Positions 37,665 through 46,993 of a stretch of 64,000 bases of DNA are shown piece after piece. The stretch covers positions 3,596,001-3,660,000 of the forward strand of contig OZ244935.1 of assembly GCA_965222005.1 (NCBI GenBank), given 5' to 3'. The position numbers and the translations under genes are program-made. Below the pieces are notes generated by a model. The model saw only the letters and a list, made by a program, of their open reading frames with translations, did no database searches and was not told the origin of the DNA. Source of the stretch: CBDCTM01 sp965222005 (GTDB taxonomy: Bacteria; Bacteroidota; Bacteroidia; Chitinophagales; Saprospiraceae). Each line of letters begins with the position of its first letter. Position 1 is the stretch's first letter.

Positions 37665-37790
37665 AGCCAACGGCCTGCGTAAACGCCGTGCGGTTTTCAA
37701 AGTGCTGAAAGGAACTGCAAAAATTCTTACCAAGTAACCAACATTTCGACCTCAAAGAAAGCCGCATGGTCGTTTTACGCTTTGTTGGTA
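37665..37790 (-). repeat. attC site 30 (owner E3)
   Basis: Bounded by AGCCAAC and GTTGGTA. GCGTAAACG stem; looks the same as site 16. Confidence 0.85.
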
Positions 37791-38470
37791 GCCGTATTTT
37801 TCCGGCGCCTCAGCGCCGGTTTTCCTTTCAGGTAATTTCGGAGCCATATTAGTCCAAACTGTTGAGGAGCCAATATATGAAATTTTGTCGAGATGTGTAT
37901 TTTGAATGTTATTTTTCTTCTACAATTCTACTGCTGTGGGAGTACTATTTTTCATGCTGCTTCAATACCTTTTCGGAGTTGAGCTTACCGATTGTTGATT
38001 AACAATTAGCTGGATTAGGCCGAATTCATTATTTAACTCTATGATTTTCAACAATTTATGAATTGCAATAATTTTAAGTTATTAAACTTTATTGCAGATG
38101 TTGCGGAGTTTGTAATTTTTACAATCTACTTGTCTCAATTAGTTTTAGGATTTCAATTACTTTCAAAAGCTCTTTGTGAATTGTTGTGATTCTTTGTCAA
38201 AGTATTCAATTACTGTAAAATCCGGCCATACTGACCCACCCATTTCGGAGTTGTTGACCCACCCCCAATTAGGGCAAATGTTAGTAACATTTCGGTCATA
38301 CTGACCCACCTAAGCTTGTTAGGAGGAGCCGTCATTCCGGCATATTGACCCCCTTGATTTGTTTTAGGCGACTGTCATTCCGGCGTACTGACCCGCCTTA
38401 TATATAGTGGATACTTACGATTAAATAGCCATGTTCGCAGTTTTTTTCAAGCAAAAAAACGGTCAAGAAC

Positions 38471-40036
38471 ATGGGACAATTTAAACGTATGGATCAAGTA
38501 AGAACGATTATTAAAACCTATATCAGCACGAGTTCTCTTCGCGCCACAGCAAGTAGATTACAAGTTTCTAAAAACACAGTGAAGCATTATGTAAGACTTG
38601 GGAAAGCCTTTGATGAAGATCTTGCGCGAGTTCTTTCATTGGACGATTCCGCTTTCACTGCGGTGTTTTATCCCTCTAAAAATACAGTGGCTGAACAACG
38701 AAAAGAGGCTTTTAAAAGTAAGATTGATGATTGGATAAAAGAATTAAAACGAGTGGGTGTAACTCGCTATTTATTGTGGGAGGAGTACATCGAAGAACAC
38801 CCAGATGGTTATAGTTACACTCAATTTTGTGAACACTTTAAACGCGAGATAGGACGACGAGATTTGACGATTAGCTTAGCGCACCAAGCAGGTAATGTCA
38901 TGCAAGTAGACTTCGCTGGAAAGAAAATGCGATGGGTAGATTTAACTACTGGAGAAGTTCATGAATGCGAAGTTTTGGTAGCGGTGATGCCACATAGTCA
39001 ATATACTTTTGCCATCGCACTTCCCTCTCAAAAGGTAGCTGACTTTATTTATGGATTAAATCAAGCGCTTCTTTTTTTCGGTAAACTACCTCAAGTTATT
39101 TTATCCGATAATCTAAAATCATATGTTAGTCGAGCTGATAAATACGAACCTACTTTTAATGAATTATGTGTACAATTAGCTGCACATTATCAGCTCGATT
39201 TAAGTGCCACTCGCGTTGGAAAACCCAAAGATAAAGCGAGTGTAGAAAACATGGTGAATACGGTTTACAGACGCATTTATGCTCCATTGAGAAACGAGAC
39301 TTTTCATAGTATAGAGGAGTTAAATGCAGCAATCACAGAGCAGCTAAGCCAACATAATAATAAACCCTATCAACAAAAACAAGGTACACGCAAAAGTGTT
39401 TTTGAAGCTTTTGAATTGCCTGTAATGAGATCACTCCCTTGTGATCTGTTTGAACTTAAAAAGACCATCACACCTCAAGTTAGAAGGAACTATCATGTTT
39501 TTCTAGGAGAGGACAAAGCTTTTTACTCTGTCCCTTTTCAATATGCAAAACAACAAGCGACCGTCATTTACACCTCAAAAAATGTAGAGGTATATATTGA
39601 TAATCAACGGGTTGCAACTCACAAGCGAGTTTACTACACCGGGTCACAACAGTACCAGACAAAAATGGAACATATGCCTCGGTCGCACAGGGAGTGGAAA
39701 AAAGCAAAAGGCTTTGATGCCGCTTATTTTCTTAGTCAGGCTGAGCAAATAGGTCCTGCTACTCGCTGGGCTATCCAGCATATTCTACTCTCCAGAATCC
39801 ATGAAGCCCAATCTTATGGTAGCTGCCAAGGTATTTTAGGTTTTGCAAAAAAGTATAATTCTGAACGTTTGGAGCGAGCTGCTCTTCGTTGCCAAAAAGC
39901 AGATAAGGCAAGCTATTACATGATCAAAAATATCTTAGTTCGAAAACTCGACACCGTTGATGATCAACTTGAATTATTTGACTCACTCACAATAGGGGAA
40001 CACGAAAATATAAGAGGCCCTGAGGCTTATCAATAG
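38471..40036 (+). CDS. istA: IS21-family transposase IstA
   Basis: A 521-residue transposase: a helix-turn-helix at residues 15-45 (SSLRATASRLQVSKNTVKHY), a DDE core with Asp in MQVDFAGKK and ILSDNLKSYV and Glu in KASVENMVNTVY, and a C-terminal beta domain. It works with IstB to move the element. The frame is intact. The start fits the family length. Confidence 0.93.
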   Translation: MGQFKRMDQVRTIIKTYISTSSLRATASRLQVSKNTVKHYVRLGKAFDEDLARVLSLDDSAFTAVFYPSKNTVAEQRKEAFKSKIDDWIKELKRVGVTRYLLWEEYIEEHPDGYSYTQFCEHFKREIGRRDLTISLAHQAGNVMQVDFAGKKMRWVDLTTGEVHECEVLVAVMPHSQYTFAIALPSQKVADFIYGLNQALLFFGKLPQVILSDNLKSYVSRADKYEPTFNELCVQLAAHYQLDLSATRVGKPKDKASVENMVNTVYRRIYAPLRNETFHSIEELNAAITEQLSQHNNKPYQQKQGTRKSVFEAFELPVMRSLPCDLFELKKTITPQVRRNYHVFLGEDKAFYSVPFQYAKQQATVIYTSKNVEVYIDNQRVATHKRVYYTGSQQYQTKMEHMPRSHREWKKAKGFDAAYFLSQAEQIGPATRWAIQHILLSRIHEAQSYGSCQGILGFAKKYNSERLERAALRCQKADKASYYMIKNILVRKLDTVDDQLELFDSLTIGEHENIRGPEAYQ

Positions 40037-40123
40037 GTATCTATTGAACTCAATAACATTTATTTTTTAACTACTCCCTTAGATAATATAAAATTATAAA
40101 GGGATATAAAACAATCAATAATT

Positions 40124-40858
40124 ATGAAAAACGGATCTCTGGAAATTATGAGAATGCTAAAATTAACAGGCATGGCGGATGCTTACGAGGCAGCTCTTGG
40201 ATTACCAATCAACCAGCAAGCAGACGCACATGAAATGATTGCCAATCTGATTGATGCAGAAAAACAGCATCGTTGGCACAAGCGAATGAAAATGTTTTTA
40301 AGACTCTCCAAACTTCGTTATCAAGCCAACATTCAAGACATCGATTGTTCTAAAACAAGAAATCTCTCCAAGGAAAAATTAATGCTCCTTGCAGACTGTG
40401 CTTACCTCGACCGAGGAGAAAATGTTTTGATTACCGGCGCCACTGGTTGTGGTAAATCATACCTGGCTTGCGCTTTAGGAAATAACGCTTGTGTCAATGG
40501 ATACCGAACACTTTACTTTAACATGAATCGATTCACCGAACAGATCGCTTTAGCCAAAACAGACGGCACCTTAATCAAGTGGATGGACAGATTAAAAAAA
40601 GCTAAACTCATCATCTTTGATGACTTTGGATTACAACCCATCACACATCAGGTAAAGTTAATCTTGTTACAGATTTTGGAAGACCGTTACGAAAACGCCG
40701 CTACTATTATTTGCTCTCAACTGCCAGTGAGTAAATGGCACCAATATTTTAATGAACCAACTTTGGCAGATGCCATCCTTGACCGGATCGTCCCCAAAGC
40801 ACATCGAATAGAATTAAAAGGAAAAAGTTTAAGGAAACCTATAAATCAACTATCTTAG
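40124..40858 (+). CDS. istB: IS21-family helper ATPase IstB
   Basis: A 244-residue AAA+ ATPase with Walker A ITGATGCGKS and Walker B LIIFDDFG. It regulates target choice by IstA. It lies 87 bp after istA on the same strand, a somewhat larger gap than the overlap often seen in the family. Confidence 0.93.
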   Translation: MKNGSLEIMRMLKLTGMADAYEAALGLPINQQADAHEMIANLIDAEKQHRWHKRMKMFLRLSKLRYQANIQDIDCSKTRNLSKEKLMLLADCAYLDRGENVLITGATGCGKSYLACALGNNACVNGYRTLYFNMNRFTEQIALAKTDGTLIKWMDRLKKAKLIIFDDFGLQPITHQVKLILLQILEDRYENAATIICSQLPVSKWHQYFNEPTLADAILDRIVPKAHRIELKGKSLRKPINQLS

Positions 40859-41104
40859 CATCATTGAAATCGTAAGTTATCCACATGGGTCAATGACTCC
40901 GAAATGGGTGGGTCAGCAACTCCGGAATTTGCACAATTACAAAATTCAAAAGGCCGTAGTCCTGCCAATCGAAGAGGGATGATTGTATCAATTTCAAAGC
41001 GGGTTGGTAAGCCTTTCAGGATGTTGTTTTCCTTTTCCAGGTATTGAATTTACTACGATGCTGTTTGAAAAATAGGAAAGCTGTGGGTTTGATTTTCTAT
41101 GGCT

Positions 41105-41229
41105 ACCCAACGGTCTGCGTAAACGCCGTGCGGCATTCAAGATGCTGAAAGGAACTACAAAATTCTTTATCAGCCAAAAAGCATTTCATCTTCCAAGTAG
41201 CCGCATGGACGCTTTACGCTTTGTTACCT
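41105..41229 (-). repeat. attC site 31 (owner A4)
   Basis: Bounded by TACCCAAC and GTTACCT. GCGTAAACG stem of family A. Confidence 0.85.
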
Positions 41230-41699
41230 ATCCGTATTTCGGCGCGCACAGCGCCGTTTCTGAGGATAGTTTGAAAGGAACTGTTGAGTCCTTTATTTAT
41301 CGTATTCACCACTGGAACAAATAAGTTCTTTAGGTGGTGGTATAAATATATAATATTTTTCCTTAATCCGTGAATTTGACTATCAATTTGTAGTTGGGCC
41401 CCAGAGGAGAATTTGGACATAATTTATCGACTCATAGCTTTCGCTGGAAGATTTAACAATTTGGCTGACTCAGTGCCGATCAAAGAATTATTGTGTGAAG
41501 AATAATTTCCCGTGATTATTGCTTTTAATTATTGTTGATCCCAGGCCCTGGTTCTTGGTTTGTAAAAAGCTTATCGAAGAAATTTTTAAGCGGGTAGGGC
41601 GATCATTTTGGATGCTGTATCTTGACGAATTCATTCAATTTTTCCAGGCGTAATTTGGGACTAATTTAGAATCGAGGGATGGCCTTAAAATTCTATGGT
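41230..41699 (-). repeat. Gene-less cassette family A, copy A4
   Basis: A 470 bp body sharing the TTTGGACATAATTTATCGAC variant with A6. No gene is visible. Confidence 0.8.
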
Positions 41700-41825
41700 A
41701 GGTAACGGAAAGTGGAGACGATGTGCGGTTCACAAAAGCTGTTCGAGACTAAAATACTACTTTTTTGGCAAGGTTAGAATTTCGAAGAAATTTTAACCGC
41801 ATATACGTACTCCGCATTGTTCACT
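41700..41825 (-). repeat. attC site 32 (owner TIR cassette 1)
   Basis: Bounded by AGGTAAC and GTTCACT. A long stem of the AAAGTGGAGACG type, right arm CGTACTCCGC, inner arms GGTTAGAATTTC and GAAATTTTAACC. This type recurs at sites 35, 36, 37, 39, 40 and 42. Confidence 0.85.
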
Positions 41826-41832
41826 GCATAAT

Positions 41833-42705
41833 TTACTTGAAAATTATATAACAAATTAAACTTATTATTATGACTGCCATTAGTATTGTTGAGACCTTAT
41901 ATGAGATTCTAGACTTATTTACATTTTTCAAGTTTCCCTCATTCTGCTTATTTTGAAATTTATAGAAAGCTTCTCTATCCGCAAGTTTTTCAGTTAGCTT
42001 ATTATTTAAATTGTCATATCTTTTTGCTAGTTCTTTTTTATGTCCTGAGACTGTAAAAAGTTTCCTTTTTAAAAGTGTATTCTCCTGATCTAACTTATGA
42101 CATTCTGTTTGTAAATACTGTATATCTGCATTCTTTTCATTGATGTAGTGCAATAATTCTCTTTTCTCCTTTTTAATCTTTGCAATAAGTTCGTCCTTGC
42201 TAATAGTCGATTTCTTTAAAACTGGAATATCTATATTTTTCCATTGCCTGATTATATTGATTTCTCTTTTTAATTCTGCTACTACATCTGCTAAAATTTG
42301 ATCTACAGGAATGTTGTGACTTCCTATAATAGGCTGACCATTTTTAGGAAGTACTTGAGTTCTTGAAAAATTTGTGTCTTGCCAATTACATGATGAAACT
42401 ATAATGGGAATTACCTTCGCTATTATTTTTTTATTTTTGCCTAGTGATTTTTCTATTTCTGTATCATAACTGTTATCTGAATCGAGAAAATCAACACTAA
42501 TTAGAGCTAAAATTAAATCAGAATTTTTTAATTGTTCAGATATTTTTTGTTCACGTTCTTCACCTGGCCGAATCATCTCTTCATGCCAAATATTGATTAT
42601 ATTATTTTTCTTCAGTATGGTTAAATGTTTTTCTAATCTCTCCCTAATTTCTTTGTCAGCACTAGAGAAGGCAAAAAATATATTGACAGATGATAATGGG
42701 TTCAA
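41833..42705 (-). CDS. TIR-domain protein with coiled coil and membrane anchor
   Basis: A 290-residue protein. The N-terminal 150 residues look like a TIR domain: VNIFFAFSSADKEIRERLE, then IWHEEMIRPGEER, LILALISVDFLDSD, and a possible catalytic Glu in YDTEIEKSL. A coiled coil (about 165-255) and one C-terminal membrane helix (270-289) follow. Bacterial TIR domains are often NAD-cleaving effectors of defence systems; whether this one cleaves NAD is not shown. It is the only gene of its cassette; the core GTTCACTGCA matches TGCAGTGAAC. Confidence 0.78.
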   Translation of the reverse strand: MNPLSSVNIFFAFSSADKEIRERLEKHLTILKKNNIINIWHEEMIRPGEEREQKISEQLKNSDLILALISVDFLDSDNSYDTEIEKSLGKNKKIIAKVIPIIVSSCNWQDTNFSRTQVLPKNGQPIIGSHNIPVDQILADVVAELKREINIIRQWKNIDIPVLKKSTISKDELIAKIKKEKRELLHYINEKNADIQYLQTECHKLDQENTLLKRKLFTVSGHKKELAKRYDNLNNKLTEKLADREAFYKFQNKQNEGNLKNVNKSRISYKVSTILMAVIIISLICYIIFK

Positions 42706-42787
42706 TCTTTATCTATTTTATGTTCACTTGAAAGATATAAAATTATTTAAGTCTATAATTGAACTACAGTGCTTAATCATTAATTGC

Positions 42788-42915
42788 AGTGAACGGTCTG
42801 GCTATACTTGCTGTGGGGGCTGAAAAGTGCTTTTCGGAACCAAATTACTCATTTTTGGATCGGTTACAAATTTCGTAGAAAATTTAACCGCATAGTCGTA
42901 TAGCCTATGTTAGGT
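42788..42915 (-). repeat. attC site 33 (owner 139-residue cassette)
   Basis: Bounded by AGTGAAC and GTTAGGT. A long stem GGCTATACT with GTCGTATAGCC; inner arms GGTTACAAATTTCG and AAAATTTAACC. Confidence 0.82.
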
Positions 42916-42929
42916 GCTACTTTTATTGA

Positions 42930-43349
42930 CTAAAAAACATGTTTTGAAATTTCATCGTCTGTAAAGTGAATTTCAAGAGATTTAAATCTTTCTCTTATGT
43001 ATTCTTCACTTAAAAATATATTTGATTTAATTTGTATTATTTCCATGTTATCATAGCTTGTTAAAACAGTCTCTCCATTATAATCTATATAAAAATGAGT
43101 TAATTCATAAATGAATTTTTCTCTTTCTTTTTCTAGAATTGAAGTAAGAATATTTCTTAGCCTACTTTCTAATGGAATTATATATTTTATCGTTTTAATT
43201 CTATCTGAATTGCTTAATGTCGGAAATATTTTTTTAAAATTATCATAAGAAATAAATTCGGAATAGAATCCATTTACTTTTAGTATTGAAGATGTCGGGG
43301 CATCTTTAATTAATAATTTTAGTAATTCTATTTGGTCTATTTCGTTCAT
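42930..43349 (-). CDS. Small protein of unknown function (139 residues)
   Basis: A helix-rich cytoplasmic protein with no motif I recognise. It begins MNEIDQIELLKLLIKDAP and holds YIIPLESRLRNILTSILEKE in the middle. The gene fills a small cassette bounded by GTTAGGTGC and GCACCTAAC. The size and context between TIR and restriction cassettes would fit an immunity or regulatory role, but nothing in the sequence proves it. Confidence 0.68.
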   Translation of the reverse strand: MNEIDQIELLKLLIKDAPTSSILKVNGFYSEFISYDNFKKIFPTLSNSDRIKTIKYIIPLESRLRNILTSILEKEREKFIYELTHFYIDYNGETVLTSYDNMEIIQIKSNIFLSEEYIRERFKSLEIHFTDDEISKHVF

Positions 43350-43364
43350 TTTTTACACGATTGC

Positions 43365-43430
43365 ACCTAACGGGCAGTATATGCGTAGTGCGACCGTTTA
43401 GGGAGCATTATCGCATATACATTGTTCTAT
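43365..43430 (-). repeat. attC site 34 (owner restriction-modification cassette)
   Basis: Bounded by CACCTAAC and GTTCTAT. The arms GTATATGCG and CGCATATAC pair. The core GTTCTATGC matches GCATAGAAC at 45110-45118. Confidence 0.85.
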
Positions 43431-43443
43431 GCTAGCTTTATTT

Positions 43444-44055
43444 TTATTCAATCCCAATTATTAATAATGGCACAGGTGGACTTGTTCTTCCTTGTCTCAT
43501 AACATTATAAACTTCTCCCTCATAGTAAGCTACTCCACTTGACATCTCAGATTGCATTTTTTTTGTTGGTAATATTTCGATTCCAACATTGATAACTCCA
43601 CCTGAAAAGAAAAGCATATGTTTCACGAACAAATCATAGGCAACAAAAGAATATTTACCAAATTGGACTTCTACAGCAATTTTATTTTTCACAAAATCTG
43701 TTTGATTATAGCTGAAGATAGGTTCTTTTTCACCATTCTCGATTAAAAACTTCTTTTGATCTTTTGCAGGCATTGAAATACTCTTTTCCATTAAATCTCG
43801 GTTGAGAGTTATGTAGTATGAATACCTACTTTCTGACCAGCCAAGTTTTGAAAACTCTCTATCAAATGCTTTATTTAAATCGATCGGGCTGAAAAGCTTA
43901 TTTCCCTTTTTTGTTTTTTCTTTACTGATCTTTGTTTTGTAGGCATCTGAATTTATGTTTGCGATTACAGATTGTATTTCATTATACAGATCATTGTGGT
44001 GAACAATTAAATATTCTTCGCCATTGAGGTGAGAGTACTTGCGTGCTATTTTCAT
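43444..44055 (-). CDS. BglII-type restriction endonuclease
   Basis: A 203-residue protein whose segment Asp120 ... Glu129-Val-Gln131-Phe-Gly-Lys-Tyr matches the active site of BglII/BstYI-type enzymes (Asp, then Glu-x-Gln). The following NVGIEILP strand also fits. Family members cut within GATC-centred sites; the exact site here is unknown. It overlaps the methyltransferase gene by 4 bp and is translated after it, so modification precedes cutting. Confidence 0.8.
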   Translation of the reverse strand: MKIARKYSHLNGEEYLIVHHNDLYNEIQSVIANINSDAYKTKISKEKTKKGNKLFSPIDLNKAFDREFSKLGWSESRYSYYITLNRDLMEKSISMPAKDQKKFLIENGEKEPIFSYNQTDFVKNKIAVEVQFGKYSFVAYDLFVKHMLFFSGGVINVGIEILPTKKMQSEMSSGVAYYEGEVYNVMRQGRTSPPVPLLIIGIE

Positions 44056-45023
44056 CTCTTTCCAGTCTGTTGTTCAAATAAATTCCCATTTTTCCATTCT
44101 TTAGGAATTTGGGAAATTTTATCAGTTGGTTTAGGTTTATGTATCGGTTTATTTATTGGCCTTAATTTGAGATTCCCTAATTTTAAGTCTCTGATTCTTT
44201 GATTTGCAATTTCAACATATTTTTTTTCTTTATCTATCCCTATGACATTTCTATCATTTTTTATTCCTGCAATTAGAGTTGAACCTACTCCAGCAAAAGG
44301 ATCTAATATCCAACTATCTTTATCAGTTAATGCTAATACACATCTTTCTACTAATTCAACTGGATATTGACATGGATGTTCGGACTTTTCAGGATGGTTT
44401 GATTTGACATTAGGAATGTTCCATAGTTCTTTTTCCCAATCTTTCAAGACGATTTCCCAAATATCAGACGGATTTTTTCCTCTTGGGTTACCTGATAATT
44501 GTCCTTTTTTGGGCCCCTTAAAATGTCTTTTTCCTGGGTATTTAGAAGGAATCCTCACATCATCTAGATTAAAAATATAATCGTCGTGTTTTGTAAACCA
44601 TAGAATTGTTTCATATCTCCCAGAAAACCTATTTGAGGCATGTAGTCCATGTCCAAAATGCCATATTATTCGATTTCTTAATTTTAATCCCTTCTTCTTA
44701 AATATTTGATAGTAAAATACATCCAATGGAAATACCTCGCCTTTCTCAACATAATTTCCAACTTGCCAGCAAATACTCCCTCTATCCGAAAGAACTCGTA
44801 CTAGTTCTTCAATAATCTTCTCTTGAGTTTTAAGATATGATTCAATTGATTCTTTTACCTCATATTCCTTCCCAATATTATAAGGAGGAGAAGAGATTAT
44901 TAAATCAAATTTTTTATTCTCAAATTTTTTTATTGTCCTATATGTATCCCCTTTAATCATTTGATATTCAGATGGATATAAGGCATTAATAAATTCTTCA
45001 ATAGGTTCTTTTAGTTCTTTCAT
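44052..45023 (-). CDS. DNA methyltransferase of a type II restriction-modification pair
   Basis: A 323-residue methyltransferase with catalytic motif IV SSPPYNIG near residue 44 and the SAM-binding motif DPFAGVGSTLIAG near residue 240. The order motif IV before motif I is that of the beta class; SPPY is common in N4-cytosine and N6-adenine enzymes, so the product base is open. A target-recognition region lies between the two motifs. It precedes the BglII-type nuclease in one cassette. Confidence 0.87.
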   Translation of the reverse strand: MKELKEPIEEFINALYPSEYQMIKGDTYRTIKKFENKKFDLIISSPPYNIGKEYEVKESIESYLKTQEKIIEELVRVLSDRGSICWQVGNYVEKGEVFPLDVFYYQIFKKKGLKLRNRIIWHFGHGLHASNRFSGRYETILWFTKHDDYIFNLDDVRIPSKYPGKRHFKGPKKGQLSGNPRGKNPSDIWEIVLKDWEKELWNIPNVKSNHPEKSEHPCQYPVELVERCVLALTDKDSWILDPFAGVGSTLIAGIKNDRNVIGIDKEKKYVEIANQRIRDLKLGNLKLRPINKPIHKPKPTDKISQIPKEWKNGNLFEQQTGKR

Positions 45024-45111
45024 CTTTTTAGTTATTCAATTCCCCCAAATATAATCAAAAAATGGACAAATTGTTTGCTTCCAGTCTTTTTGTTGTCTTT
45101 TTCTTGCTGGC

Positions 45112-45237
45112 ATAGAACGGAAAGTGGAGACGACGTGCGGCTCACGGGAGTAGTTCGGGACTAAAGTACTGATTTTTTGATAAGGTTAAAATTTCATAGA
45201 AATTTTGGCCGCATGTGCGTACTCCGCATTGTTAGTC
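45112..45237 (-). repeat. attC site 35 (owner TIR cassette 2)
   Basis: Bounded by CATAGAAC and GTTAGTC. AAAGTGGAGACG type. The stop codon of the TIR gene lies in the R box. Confidence 0.85.
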
Positions 45238-46335
45238 GTAGTTATTTCTCAAATGCCTGTACTCTGGATAAATTAAAACATTATATAATTTTTCTAAAGA
45301 CTTTTCTTTCCATAATTTTACTGGATAAAATTCCTTCAATCGGTTTGGGATATTAACATCATCAATTAAAATAGGAATAATATATCTTGAATTTTCGGGC
45401 CTAAAAGATCGCTCACTTAACGCCAAATTAATTTCTTTATTAAAATATCCTCTTTCATTTATGCTTTTTTTAGATAAAAAAATTAGCACACAATCAGAGG
45501 TCTGAATTGAATTAATTATTTTATTCTCCCAGCTATCTCCTGGTTTTAATTCTTTTTGATCGTACCAAGTTAAAATACCATTGTCATTTAATTTTATTAG
45601 AGTTTCTTCTACTACTTTTTTATCAGTTTCTGAATAAGAAACATAAGCTAGTTTTAATGGAAGTGTAATATTTGAATTAATGATTCTTAAATCTCCTATA
45701 GTAAACCATTTTGGATTTCCATAAATTTGATATTTAACATTTACATGCCCAGGTTTACCTTCATTCAATACCGTTATAGTAAAAAAATCTGGAGGTTTTG
45801 CTCCGTTAGAAAGAGATATTGATTGAATTCTACTTTCAGGAATTTCATATTTTAAAATATCCTTTCTCGCAAAAAAATCCATAAGAAGGTCAAGTTCTTT
45901 ATTATTAATATTGGATCTATTATATTCATGCATAAACTCTTCTTTTTTTGTATAATCAATAAATCCAATACTATCTTTTTCAAAGTTGAGATTATGTGTC
46001 TCTACAAGACTTCCAAATCTAGTTTTACCATCCTTGAATACTAATCCAATGGGATTGTCTCCTATTTTTTCTGTAGACAAATCCTGAATGTCATCAAAAT
46101 AATCAATTGTTGAATCGGGAATTTTATTTTCAAATTCTCGATGAGTTATAGAAGCTTCAATCTGATCACTCTCTGTTAAAATTGAATGGGGATCATTAGC
46201 TTTAATATAAATCCATGCTAAATAGCAAATTAATAATAGTAATACAACGAAGATTAGCTTACCTAAACCTAAATTTATATTAGTGATTTTGCTCCCTGCG
46301 ACAATATCACCTTCTCCAGTATGCTTTTGTTTCAT
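45232..46335 (-). CDS. Membrane-anchored TIR-domain protein
   Basis: A 367-residue protein. An N-terminal HTGEGDIVAGSKI motif is followed by a membrane helix (about 25-47), a middle domain of about 160 residues, and a C-terminal TIR domain (LAYVSYSETDKKVVEE, LTWYDQKELKPGDSWENKI, DCVLIFLSKKS and Glu in YFNKEINLAL). The TIR domain is probably cytoplasmic. It follows a small membrane protein gene with a 2 bp gap. The TAA stop lies at the R box of the attC. Confidence 0.82.
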   Translation of the reverse strand: MKQKHTGEGDIVAGSKITNINLGLGKLIFVVLLLLICYLAWIYIKANDPHSILTESDQIEASITHREFENKIPDSTIDYFDDIQDLSTEKIGDNPIGLVFKDGKTRFGSLVETHNLNFEKDSIGFIDYTKKEEFMHEYNRSNINNKELDLLMDFFARKDILKYEIPESRIQSISLSNGAKPPDFFTITVLNEGKPGHVNVKYQIYGNPKWFTIGDLRIINSNITLPLKLAYVSYSETDKKVVEETLIKLNDNGILTWYDQKELKPGDSWENKIINSIQTSDCVLIFLSKKSINERGYFNKEINLALSERSFRPENSRYIIPILIDDVNIPNRLKEFYPVKLWKEKSLEKLYNVLIYPEYRHLRNNYD

Positions 46336-46337
46336 GT

Positions 46338-46592
46338 TTATCTAATGATTTTATCCCCTGCAATATTATCTCCCTTGCCTTTGTGATTTTGGGTTATGTA
46401 TCTATTTGATTTTTTCAATTTTCCGCCTTCATGAGCCTTCTCTTTACTGACATTCAAAAATAAATATCCTACAACAGTTAATATTGCAGTACCAATACCT
46501 ACAATCGGCTCATTAACAATTTCATACCACCAAAGAATAGATAATACTAATACGATAATACTAATAGATAAAAGAATGGCCTTATTGTTCAT
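46338..46592 (-). CDS. Small membrane partner of the TIR protein
   Basis: An 84-residue protein with two membrane helices (near residues 5-22 and 29-46) and a C-terminal NHKGKGDNIAGDKI motif that resembles the HTGEGDIVAGSKI motif at the start of the TIR protein. I start at MNNKAIL; 11 more codons upstream are open but less likely. Gene spacing of 2 bp suggests coupled translation. The shared motif may be how the two proteins join (inference). Confidence 0.68.
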   Translation of the reverse strand: MNNKAILLSISIIVLVLSILWWYEIVNEPIVGIGTAILTVVGYLFLNVSKEKAHEGGKLKKSNRYITQNHKGKGDNIAGDKIIR

Positions 46593-46625
46593 CGTCAAAT
46601 GAATTATATAGATGGCAGAATACAC

Positions 46626-46993
46626 AAATTTAGTGAAATTTATTTTAGAGCAAAGCCCTGTATAGGAATGGAAGCTAAACCAAATATTTGATTTTTTTGA
46701 TGATTTGGATTTGCTTTTGCTTTTCAGAAATGGTTCGAATAATATATAGAAGTTGTTTAAAAATGATTTGTTTTAAGTTTTACAACCGATTGGCATTCAA
46801 CACGTTATATTCGACGGGATGCCTTATTTTTAGCACAAAATTATTCTGCTGATTTTTATGCTCTAAACTTTATATATTCTGTGGTTTGCACAAAATTTTA
46901 GATTTTATTTTTGAACAACTTCATAATTAAAATTATTGTATTGATATTAATGCTGTATAATTTTAACAAGTTTTAAGTCAGGTTTCAAATTAC
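46626..46993. other. Gene-free leader of TIR cassette 2
   Basis: About 370 bp with no gene. It holds the inverted-repeat element at 46749-46922; the remaining AT-rich DNA next to the small membrane gene may hold its promoter. I see no clear promoter match. Confidence 0.6.
46749..46922. mobile_element. Small inverted-repeat (MITE-like) element, 174 bp
   Basis: The ends GAAGTTGTTTAAAAAT and ATTTTTGAACAACTTC are inverse of each other with 15 of 16 positions equal. ATA lies on both outer sides as a possible 3 bp target duplication. No frame is inside, so a parent IS would have to act in trans. Confidence 0.6.

Larger units (their letters stand above)
38214..40933 (+). mobile_element. IS21-family insertion sequence (2720 bp)
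   Basis: The ends are TGTAAAATCCGG and the inverse of TGCAAATTCCGG, each followed by repeats of the type TGACCCACCCATTTCGGAG. A perfect 7 bp duplication CAATTAC flanks it (38207-38213 and 40934-40940). Carries istA and istB. Confidence 0.92.
37791..41104 (-). repeat. Gene-less cassette family E, copy E3, interrupted by IS21-type element
   Basis: A family E body with an IS21-type element between the two CAATTAC copies. Removing the element and one CAATTAC leaves 587 bp, the standard E length. Confidence 0.83.

Noticed and set aside
41214..41420. A minus-strand 68-codon frame in A copies
   Set aside because: It runs into the attC, covers the hairpin and is open only in some copies.
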